From Janthinobacterium sp. LM6 (GTDB taxonomy: Bacteria > Pseudomonadota > Gammaproteobacteria > Burkholderiales > Burkholderiaceae_D), in NCBI RefSeq assembly GCF_002002885.1, contig NZ_CP019510.1, forward strand, positions 4,216,001-4,280,000: DNA of 64,000 nt, read 5' to 3'. Under the pieces are notes generated by a model. That model ran no database searches. It saw only the letters and a list, made by a program, of their open reading frames with translations, and was not told where the DNA came from. This document shows, one piece after another, positions 1-6,970 of the stretch. The position numbers were made by a program, and so were the translations under genes. Position 1 is the first letter of the stretch, and each line of letters begins with the position of its first letter.

Positions 1-481
1 CCAAGCGTTCGGCCAGACCGTTCACGCCGCCGTTGATGCGGCGCGTCACCCGTTCCTGATCGCCCGCATCGGCCAGGCGGTTCAAGCCGCGCGATTGCCA
101 AAACCAGCCCGCCGAGCGACACGCGAAAATCGTTTGCTCCAGCAACTGCGGCGCCGCCAGCAAGTCCAGACCCAGCGACACGCCGCACGCCGCATAATTG
201 GCGCGCCCCGTCACCTGCAGCAAGCCGCGCCCCTTGAAGCGCACGCCGTCGCCGGCAATCACATTGCCCAGATCCGCCCTCCCCTCATAAGCCGCGCCGC
301 TGGCCAGCTCACGCACATAGCGCAACTGTCCCGATTCGTGGCCCACCTGTGCCAGGAACGCCGCTTGACGCAGCGGCGTATCAATACCGAATTCTGCCAT
401 CGCCGCATTCAAGGGCGCCAGGAACAGCATAGCGCGGCGGCCGGCCAACGGCATGATCTGCATCAATTGGGCGCCTGTCAC
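1..481 (-). CDS. GH19-family phage endolysin (partial, C-terminus outside window)
   Basis: A peptidoglycan-degrading lysozyme of the glycoside hydrolase 19 type, read from the minus strand and cut by the window edge. Visible motifs are GHESGQ (the glutamate is the expected catalytic acid), the GRGLLQVTGRANY block, and INGGVNG near the truncated end. The best start is the GTG at 481-479, which overlaps the TGA of the holin-like gene by 4 nt (GTGA); this gives an N-terminus VTGAQLMQIMP like other members of this lysin group. It ends the tail cassette and would release assembled particles by lysis, together with the overlapping membrane protein upstream. The family call is from motifs read directly; there is no sign of disruption in the visible part. 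Confidence 0.88.
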   Translation of the reverse strand, partial: MTGAQLMQIMPLAGRRAMLFLAPLNAAMAEFGIDTPLRQAAFLAQVGHESGQLRYVRELASGAAYEGRADLGNVIAGDGVRFKGRGLLQVTGRANYAACGVSLGLDLLAAPQLLEQTIFACRSAGWFWQSRGLNRLADAGDQERVTRRINGGVNGLAERL

Positions 482-906
482 AGCAGGCCCCGCACATCCT
501 TGACGGCAGCGGCCGCATCGGCCGCCAGTTCGCCGATATCCTTGCCGCGCCGCTTGTCGAACCAGCGCACGCAGGCGCCCAGCACCCACCAGGCGGGCAA
601 GCCAGCCGCCACCATCAGCGGCGCGGCGATGAACAAAAACCCCGTGGCCGGATCGCCGCCATACAGGGCCGCCACGGTCTTCGCGCTGTCGAACAGGCTG
701 GGCCACCACGACAGCACGGCGGCCACGAGCACGGGACCGAGAAAGGTGGAAATGATGATGCTGGAACAGAAACGAATGAATGCCTCCTTGGTGGACTGGG
801 GCCACATGAACATGAAGCCCAGCGACGTGGCGGCGGCGCCGGCCAGCACGGGCACGCCAAACAGTTTGATCAATGCGCCGCCGGCGGCGGTGGTTTCGAG
901 GGCCAT
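478..906 (-). CDS. holin-like membrane protein of the lysis module
   Basis: A 142-aa protein with about three hydrophobic segments (roughly residues 8-35, 45-70 and 85-112), followed by a charged, probably cytoplasmic tail with KRRGKD and an Ala/Val-rich helix. ATG at 906 is preceded by GAAAGG. Its stop overlaps the GTG of the endolysin by 4 nt, so the two are probably translationally coupled. Size, topology and position directly before a lysin support a holin role, meaning timed pore formation in the inner membrane; the sequence does not let me name a holin family. A minus-strand terminator just upstream separates it from the fibre gene. Confidence 0.7.
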   Translation of the reverse strand: MALETTAAGGALIKLFGVPVLAGAAATSLGFMFMWPQSTKEAFIRFCSSIIISTFLGPVLVAAVLSWWPSLFDSAKTVAALYGGDPATGFLFIAAPLMVAAGLPAWWVLGACVRWFDKRRGKDIGELAADAAAAVKDVRGLL

Positions 907-931
907 GATTGCCTTTCAGGTGGTGGAAATG

Positions 932-953
932 AAAAAACCCGCCGAGGCGGGTT
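932..953 (-). terminator. intrinsic terminator after distal fibre gene
   Basis: AACCCGCC and GGCGGGTT are separated by a short loop and followed by a run of T on the minus strand. It lies 22 nt past the stop of the 599-aa fibre gene and before the holin-like gene. A close copy lies after the other fibre gene at about 3.78 kb. Confidence 0.8.
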
Positions 954-974
954 GGGATGTTGCAAGCGCAGTCT

Positions 975-2774
975 TTATGCCACTTTCACAATGACACGGG
1001 CGCGTCCATCATCTTCGATGGCGATGACCTTGCCGATGGCACGCATGTATTGCTGGAGCGTCATATCTTCCTCATTGATGGCAATGCCCGCAATGCCCTC
1101 GCCTTGCTGCACCGGCACGATGAACTGTCCGGAAGTGGCTCCCAGGACGTTGCATGGCACCTGACCGGCGAAAGCGATGCGGTCAACCGTCTGGCGCAGC
1201 GCTTCGAGTGCGGCATCGAAGGCAAACCCTGGAGCCTGCCGAACAGCCCACTCTTCATCCGTATCGCCTGCCAGCGGTACCTCGCGGTATACGGCAGCCT
1301 TGGCGGGAATCGCTGGCGTGAGCAGGGTCAAGCCATCGTAGACGGCTTCGACAGCCGGTTGCGCCTCGCTGACCAGCTGCGATTCGACGCTATCGGGTAC
1401 ACGCGTCACGGAAGGCGGACGGGGACCGAGCCGCTGCGACCATTTGTCGCCGCCCACCATGCAAGGATCGGTAGATTTCACGGCAAACGAGATGGCGTCG
1501 GCCCAGCGATCGGTAAGCTTGCCGTCCGCGCCGATGCCGATCACCTGTCCTGCCGCGACGATGCCGCATGCAGGAGACTTCAACATGTATTCGGCATAGT
1601 CGGCGCCACTGGCATTGATCGTGCCAGCGGCATTGATGCTGCGGCCGGTGGTCTGGAGGCCCACATACAGCACGGCGGTGCTCCCTGCCCATGATGCGGT
1701 ACCGGCGCCAGCCAGTACCGCCAGGGTGGCCGTCGCCGGTTCGCCAGTGCGGCCCACGTACAGTATCTCCCCCGCCGGTGTCGTATCCTTGTAAATCGTA
1801 TGGAGATCACGCGCCGCCGCGCCCGTGGAAGCGGGGCCGCACCGCATATTGCCCGGCCACGCCACCTGGCCCGTGCCGGTAACGCCCAGCAAGGGTGCGG
1901 AGAGATTCCCGCTGTTTTCGTCATAGGCCCGCAGATTCATCTTGTAGCCTTGATAGTAAAGGCTACCGCTTCCTGCGGAAGTTGACCAGAGGAAGCGACC
2001 GGGAAACGCAGCGCCGGCTATGCCGCCGACACCCAGCGCGCCCACTTCGTAATATGTGTTGGGCAACAATGGATTGCCGCCGTTTGGCACCAACAGGCTA
2101 CTTTGCTGTCCGCCGCGTAGACCTACATGAATGGTTTTAGGACCATTCAACGTCGAATTAGTCTGCAATTCGACGGCTCCCGGCCTTACTGTCATGGCTG
2201 GTGCGCCGCCAACGCTCAGCGCATACACGGCGATGGCATCCCACGAATCCTTGGGCAGCTCGGTACCAAGGAATTCCAGTTTTTGCTGAAACCACATATT
2301 TGAATCGATATAGCAGGACAGCGTGGAAAACTGCACCGCGCCCACATAGATAACGCCATCGCTGCCTATCTTTACTCCCTGGATATCGGCATGCTTGCCA
2401 TCGCCAATACTGTACCAAGAGCCACGAATCTTGCCATCATTATCACAGCGCAACAAAATCACCGTTTCGATGCCATTGGAGGAACCTTCGTAGGATGAAT
2501 ACGAAGTCGCGCCGGAAATCCGGATGGTGGCTTCACCGCTCAAGGCAGCAACATTAAACTTGGCAATACGCCACCAGCCATTGCTTAGACCAACATTCTG
2601 TTGCTGACCAGGACCACGCACCGCCATGGTAATGAAGCTCGGCGTCGTGATCGGTCCTGACATAGTGCCGCCAGTTAAAGGCAACGCGTTGTACGGTCCC
2701 GCCGCAAACGCCCGATCCATCTCATTCAATTTCTCGTTGACGTTGGGCATGCCGTCATAAAATTTGTCAGCCAT
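975..2774 (-). CDS. tail fibre / receptor-binding protein, module B
   Basis: A 599-aa fibre-type protein. The first ~50 residues (LTGGTMSGPI motif) are typical of a fibre attachment region. The middle (about 50-380) is unlike its paralogue and its DNA is visibly AT-richer. The C-terminal ~200 residues begin with SGADYAEYM and resemble a C-terminal chaperone/Peptidase_G2-like domain, in which the tail end folds the trimer and may be cleaved off. The same C-terminal domain is present in the 627-aa fibre at 3.8-5.7 kb. The start codon abuts the stop of the 284-aa partner protein. It would sit at the particle tip and determine which cells are bound. The autoproteolysis suggestion is family knowledge, not visible proof. 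Confidence 0.75.
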   Translation of the reverse strand: MADKFYDGMPNVNEKLNEMDRAFAAGPYNALPLTGGTMSGPITTPSFITMAVRGPGQQQNVGLSNGWWRIAKFNVAALSGEATIRISGATSYSSYEGSSNGIETVILLRCDNDGKIRGSWYSIGDGKHADIQGVKIGSDGVIYVGAVQFSTLSCYIDSNMWFQQKLEFLGTELPKDSWDAIAVYALSVGGAPAMTVRPGAVELQTNSTLNGPKTIHVGLRGGQQSSLLVPNGGNPLLPNTYYEVGALGVGGIAGAAFPGRFLWSTSAGSGSLYYQGYKMNLRAYDENSGNLSAPLLGVTGTGQVAWPGNMRCGPASTGAAARDLHTIYKDTTPAGEILYVGRTGEPATATLAVLAGAGTASWAGSTAVLYVGLQTTGRSINAAGTINASGADYAEYMLKSPACGIVAAGQVIGIGADGKLTDRWADAISFAVKSTDPCMVGGDKWSQRLGPRPPSVTRVPDSVESQLVSEAQPAVEAVYDGLTLLTPAIPAKAAVYREVPLAGDTDEEWAVRQAPGFAFDAALEALRQTVDRIAFAGQVPCNVLGATSGQFIVPVQQGEGIAGIAINEEDMTLQQYMRAIGKVIAIEDDGRARVIVKVA

Positions 2775-3629
2775 TTAAATTCCTTCAATTTGTAGTGGTG
2801 CAGAATAAGTGTCAAAGTACGGCGTAGTTACCGCGTCGCTGTTGCTGGCTTTGCCATACAGCATGTAGTCCTGCTCCAGCAGCGGATCCGGGTTTTCCGG
2901 AAACAAACTGAACAGCATCGCCTTGCCCTTGCCGTTCTCGCGCAGGATTCGCATGAAGCGCGCGCGGTCCATCGGTGTCAGGTGCGTCAGATTGATGCTC
3001 AGCTTGTCGCTGCTCGTGCCCAGCGCGGTTTTCAGGTTGCCTGCACCCGTGCGGTAATTTTCACTGCTATCCTGCGTCTGCAACTGGGCGCCATACTCGG
3101 CGTTATATTGCGGTGACCAGTAATTGCCCACCACCAGCCGCGAGATTTCCAGGTAGCCTTCCGGGCTTTGTCGCGCAGACACGTCGATCACTATCTGGCG
3201 CACGCGCACAGGGGCGAACCATGTCACGCCGTCGGAGCCGCCGCCGCACGGCCAAGTGTTCACGCCGCCCCACTGATAGACGTTCCAGCCGAGCGGCAGT
3301 ACGCCCCAGGGATAGGAACCATGCACGGCAGCCGGGCACGGGAAGATGCTGCCTGTGTCGAATACCGGCACTGCGTCGCCCGGCTGGGCATAGCCGCGCA
3401 CGCGCATGCGCGCGCTGCTGGTCATGTTGGTGGAGATCAGCGCCACGCAGGCGATGGACTCCTGCGTTGGCCAGGTGGCGGTGATGGTCTGTGCAGTGCC
3501 GCTGGCGCGCAGCACGGCATTCTTGCTGTCGCGCTGCAGGTTGGCCGGACCCAGTTCGCCGGTTTGGCTTGATGCAGCCAGCACCGCGCGGTCAGCGGCG
3601 TTGTCGTGGATGATGCGAAGATTGCTCAT
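2775..3629 (-). CDS. tail structural protein paired with fibre, module B
   Basis: A 284-aa protein starting MSNLRIIHDNAADRA. It is a clear paralogue of the 276-aa protein at 5.7-6.5 kb: the first ~40 residues, the LPLGWNVYQWGG block, the YWSPQYNAEYGA block and the C-terminal MDRARF and YGKA segments all match. I do not recognise a named domain. Each copy lies directly before a fibre gene, with an abutting stop/start here, so it probably links that fibre to the baseplate. Its ATG overlaps the stop of a 40-aa ORF (ATGA). Confidence 0.72.
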   Translation of the reverse strand: MSNLRIIHDNAADRAVLAASSQTGELGPANLQRDSKNAVLRASGTAQTITATWPTQESIACVALISTNMTSSARMRVRGYAQPGDAVPVFDTGSIFPCPAAVHGSYPWGVLPLGWNVYQWGGVNTWPCGGGSDGVTWFAPVRVRQIVIDVSARQSPEGYLEISRLVVGNYWSPQYNAEYGAQLQTQDSSENYRTGAGNLKTALGTSSDKLSINLTHLTPMDRARFMRILRENGKGKAMLFSLFPENPDPLLEQDYMLYGKASNSDAVTTPYFDTYSAPLQIEGI

Positions 3630-3748
3630 GGCAGCAATGCCCCTTCCTGAATGAGGTAAGTGATTGGTGAAATAAACCCAGTGGCAGCGCCGATAGGCTC
3701 GGTGGCGGCAAATTCCCAGCGCCGCTTCGACAGCATCACCTCGACCAT
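3626..3748 (-). CDS. small coupled ORF (40 aa) before module B
   Basis: An ORF of 40 residues (MVEVMLSKRRWEFAATEPIG, then a hydrophobic half ending QEGALLP), too short for ordinary gene callers. Its TGA overlaps the ATG of the 284-aa protein by 4 nt, a coupling used at several other junctions in this cassette, and it fills the space between the terminator at 3.78 kb and the next gene. No strong ribosome binding site is visible before its ATG. No function can be assigned; it may be a genuine small tail protein or only a translated leader. Confidence 0.45.
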   Translation of the reverse strand: MVEVMLSKRRWEFAATEPIGAATGFISPITYLIQEGALLP

Positions 3749-3770
3749 TTCGGTACTGGTGGAGGAAATA

Positions 3771-3792
3771 AAAAAACCCGCCGAAGCGGGTT
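3771..3792 (-). terminator. intrinsic terminator after module A fibre gene
   Basis: AACCCGC, a CGAA loop, then GCGGGTT, followed by seven T residues on the minus strand. It is nearly the same sequence as the terminator at 932-953, so the terminator seems to have been duplicated with the fibre module. Confidence 0.8.
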
Positions 3793-3812
3793 TGGGAGGG
3801 ATTACTGCCTGG

Positions 3813-5696
3813 TCACACGGACTTGACCATCACATAAGCCCGGCCATCGGGTTCGATCGAGATCACACGGCCGACTGCATGCAGGTACTGCTTCATGCTG
3901 AGATCGTCCTCGTGCACGGCGATGCCCTTGATGCCGGTGCCGTCCTGCACCGGCACGATGTAGTCGCCAGGCTGTGCGCCCAGCACGTTCACCGGCACGC
4001 GGCCGGCGATGGCGATGCGGTCGACCTTCTGGCGCTCGACTTCCAGCGCCGCGTCGAAGGAGGCCATGGCTTCGGCATCCTTCTGCACGGCGATGTTATG
4101 GGCGGCCAGTGCGGCGGTGTAGGTGGCCTGCTTTTCCGCCCACTCGTCATCGGTGTCGCCGGTTTCCGTTATCATGTCTTCGAATACCGGTGGGTTGATA
4201 CCGGGCACGGGCTGCTGCGTGAGCAGGTCTTCGCGGCGCCGGGGTTGGGTCGGCGCTGGCCCTGCCTGGGGCGATGGTCGCTGCCCTATGTCATTCGCCC
4301 AGGAATCACCACCGACAAACGAGGGCGCCGTCGATTTGATCGAGAACATGACAGCATCGGCCCACTGATCCGTGACTTTATTGTCGGCGGTAATGCCGAC
4401 TATTTGACCGGGGGAAACGATACCGCAGGTTGGGCTTTTGAAAATATACTCAGCATAGTCATTGCCAGACGTATTAACTGTACCTCCGGCTGATACGCTG
4501 CGACCTGTCGTGGAGTTCTTGCCTACATATAGTACCGCTACCGGTGCCGACCAACTTCCTACCCCTTCAGAGGCTAAAATACCTACACTTGGCGCGGGGG
4601 CGTTATCAACGCCAAAATATATAATCTCTGCTCCTTGCCCTGTCCCACGGCAGATGTTATGTCGCAGCAGAGAAGGGTCGCTACTTCCTGCCTTGAGCAA
4701 AGGAACATAAACCATGCCATTGCCAGTAATGGAAAACAGTGTTGGGGTGAAGTTCCCCGAACCCACATCACGAGCCTTAAGCGCCAGTTTGTATCCCAAT
4801 GCGAATGGGCTGGCATTTTCACCTACGGATACCACAGCATTGAAAAAACCGGCGTATGAGATACCCGTATTGCCGGATACACCAATACGAAGGGCTTCTG
4901 CCTCTTGTTTAGCTACCATTGAGTGCGCTTTTGGCGCGCCTGCAAGGTACGACACTGAAGACGTGTTACCGTCTTGCGCACGCACTTCGACAATGCTGTC
5001 AAAGCTCGTACCTTGCAGAGTGGTTGGGGCGTTACCCATACCACGCGAACGAGGGGAGCGATACAAAGGCTCCGATGGGCTTGCGGAACTATCCCATACT
5101 GGCGTGCCAGTCACTGTGTCCACCGCAACTGGACTGGTATAGGTAGTGATCTGCATTCCCATCAATTGGAAAGATGCCTGAGCAAAACCACCTGCCAAAA
5201 AGAACAGGTACACCGAGACTTTGCCATCTGATTCCAAGTACGCCAAGAATCGTACATTAACCGGGATGAAGCGGCTGGACGACCATTCGACGTTCACACC
5301 TTCAGCTGCCGTAGCGACACGACTGCCGATGATGATAGTCATGGCTGTCAAATCATAAGCGCCCCACCCCCCTACCATTGCATCAATACGCAGCGATGAG
5401 TACGTGCTGGAAACCGTAGGCTCCAAGGTTGCGATTTTATACAGGCGCTGACCTTGGCCACCTTGCAGGTAGTTGTATCCATACTTGTTAGCCATTCCTG
5501 CACCAACACTAATAGGAAATTGTGACTTAATTGGCGTTGCAGTATCAATCCACGCGGCATCAATATAGCCATTCGGCCCGCCAAGCGGCGACCGCCCCAC
5601 AGCTGGCGCATACGACGCCACCACGGCGCCCCGCCCCGCCAGCTCATTCAGGCGCTGGATCGTATCCTTCTGACCATAGTAAAAAAAATCACCCAT
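3813..5696 (-). CDS. tail fibre / receptor-binding protein, module A
   Basis: A 627-aa fibre protein. The C-terminal ~210 residues, from SGNDYAEYIFKSPTCG to the end, align with the C-terminus of the 599-aa fibre (shared CGIV, GQ, STxP, GDTDDEWA, VDRIA and NVLGA segments). The N-terminal 400 residues are unrelated in detail, carry a FYYGQKDTIQRLNELAG start, and are coded by AT-richer DNA in the middle. The ATG overlaps the stop of the 276-aa partner by 1 nt (TAATG). The expected role is a second receptor-binding specificity at the tail tip. Confidence 0.75.
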   Translation of the reverse strand: MGDFFYYGQKDTIQRLNELAGRGAVVASYAPAVGRSPLGGPNGYIDAAWIDTATPIKSQFPISVGAGMANKYGYNYLQGGQGQRLYKIATLEPTVSSTYSSLRIDAMVGGWGAYDLTAMTIIIGSRVATAAEGVNVEWSSSRFIPVNVRFLAYLESDGKVSVYLFFLAGGFAQASFQLMGMQITTYTSPVAVDTVTGTPVWDSSASPSEPLYRSPRSRGMGNAPTTLQGTSFDSIVEVRAQDGNTSSVSYLAGAPKAHSMVAKQEAEALRIGVSGNTGISYAGFFNAVVSVGENASPFALGYKLALKARDVGSGNFTPTLFSITGNGMVYVPLLKAGSSDPSLLRHNICRGTGQGAEIIYFGVDNAPAPSVGILASEGVGSWSAPVAVLYVGKNSTTGRSVSAGGTVNTSGNDYAEYIFKSPTCGIVSPGQIVGITADNKVTDQWADAVMFSIKSTAPSFVGGDSWANDIGQRPSPQAGPAPTQPRRREDLLTQQPVPGINPPVFEDMITETGDTDDEWAEKQATYTAALAAHNIAVQKDAEAMASFDAALEVERQKVDRIAIAGRVPVNVLGAQPGDYIVPVQDGTGIKGIAVHEDDLSMKQYLHAVGRVISIEPDGRAYVMVKSV

Positions 5697-6526
5697 TACA
5701 GTTCCTCGATTTCGATGTTGGTGGCATATGCCTGGAAAGATGGCGTGGTGATGGCGGCCAGATTGGCCAAACGCCCATACACCTGGTGCGCCTGCTCCAG
5801 CTCGACATCGTCGCTATCCGGATACAGGCTGACAAAGAGCGGACGCGACAGGCCGTTGCCGCGCACGATGCGCCACAGCTCGGCACGGTCCAGTGACGTC
5901 ATGTGATCGAGCGCCAGCGACAGCTTGCGGTACATCACGCCCCGCTCCACCTTCTGTTCGCCAGCGCCATTGCGGTACTGGCTGCTGGTATCGATTGGCG
6001 TGATACCGGCGCCATACGACGCGTTCTGCTCGGGACTCCAGTAAGGGCCAGCCACCAGGCGCGCGGCCTCGATGTAGCCGGCAGGATTGTCGGGGTCGGC
6101 CAGGTCGATCACCAGCTTCCTGATGCTGCGCATCTGGAACCAGCAGCGGGCGTAGGTACCGCCGCCATAGCTGTAGGCATTCAAGCCCAGCGGCAATGCG
6201 CCCCAGTCCCACATGCCCAGCCGCGCATACTCGCACGCTGGCATGAGGCCACTATCGAATGCTGGCGTAGTGTGGCCAGGCTCGATGTAGCCGCGTGCGC
6301 GGATGGTCGCCCCTGAGGTCAAGTTGCAAAACGGCAGGGCCACACCACCGACAATTTCCGGTGACGGCCACGTTGCCGTGATGCTCAGCGCAGCGCCAAT
6401 TGAGCGCAATACCAGAGACTTTCCCTCGCGCTGCAGATTGGCCGGCCCCAAGGTGCCGGCCTGGCTCGATGCCGTCAACACTGCACGGTCGGCGGCGTTG
6501 TCATAGATGATGCGAAGATTAGTCAT
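5696..6526 (-). CDS. tail structural protein paired with fibre, module A
   Basis: A 276-aa paralogue of the protein at 2775-3629. I place the start at the ATG at 6526 (MTNLRIIYDNAADRA), which matches the paralogue's start and has GAGGGG 8 nt upstream; an upstream in-frame start at 6571 would overlap the previous gene and has no homologous sequence. Conserved blocks include LGPANLQR, LPLGLNAYSYGGG, YWSPEQNASYGA and LDRAELWRI. It is probably an adaptor between baseplate and fibre; no named family is recognised. Confidence 0.72.
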   Translation of the reverse strand: MTNLRIIYDNAADRAVLTASSQAGTLGPANLQREGKSLVLRSIGAALSITATWPSPEIVGGVALPFCNLTSGATIRARGYIEPGHTTPAFDSGLMPACEYARLGMWDWGALPLGLNAYSYGGGTYARCWFQMRSIRKLVIDLADPDNPAGYIEAARLVAGPYWSPEQNASYGAGITPIDTSSQYRNGAGEQKVERGVMYRKLSLALDHMTSLDRAELWRIVRGNGLSRPLFVSLYPDSDDVELEQAHQVYGRLANLAAITTPSFQAYATNIEIEEL

Positions 6527-6530
6527 CCGT

Positions 6531-6863
6531 TCAGCCCCTCGTCGAGACGAGCGGACAAACTGCCCGCTCATAAGTGACGTCTAAGCCGTATTGCATCAGC
6601 AATGTGAGAGCACGCTCCAGCGAAATGCCGCTAGCGGCGATCTGCACGAGGTAGACACACACCTCGGCTGCCATCCGGAAACGCGCGGATATCGCATAGA
6701 ACAGAAGCCACGGCAATACCCCACAATTGCGTTGCTCACGGTAATGCACCATCTCATGCAAGAGTAGCGCGCTCTTATCACGTGCCTCGTGGCGTATCAT
6801 GATGAACGGCCATACGGTCAAAGCATCGAATCTGGCTGGTATTGATTTGGACACAATAATCAT
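6531..6863 (-). CDS. small HExxH putative metalloprotease in fibre cluster
   Basis: A 110-aa protein with LLLHEMVHYREQ, so H36-E37 and H40 form an HExxH zinc site; E67 in the following helix (MAAEVCVYL) could be the third ligand, as in small gluzincin-like proteases. ATG at 6863 is preceded by AAGGAAATCC. It is only 4 nt from the downstream module A gene, so it is probably co-expressed. Possible roles are maturation of fibre or tail proteins, or a peptidoglycan-related role; neither is shown by the sequence. Calls of peptidase function rest on the motif alone. Confidence 0.6.
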   Translation of the reverse strand: MIIVSKSIPARFDALTVWPFIMIRHEARDKSALLLHEMVHYREQRNCGVLPWLLFYAISARFRMAAEVCVYLVQIAASGISLERALTLLMQYGLDVTYERAVCPLVSTRG

Positions 6864-6970
6864 GGATTTCCTTCAACGTCTTTTTCAACTCTGCAATTTC
6901 GAAAATTAACGTTTAAATAACGCTATACCATTCCTATACGGCGTCTACAATTGGCGCGAATAATTCCTCG

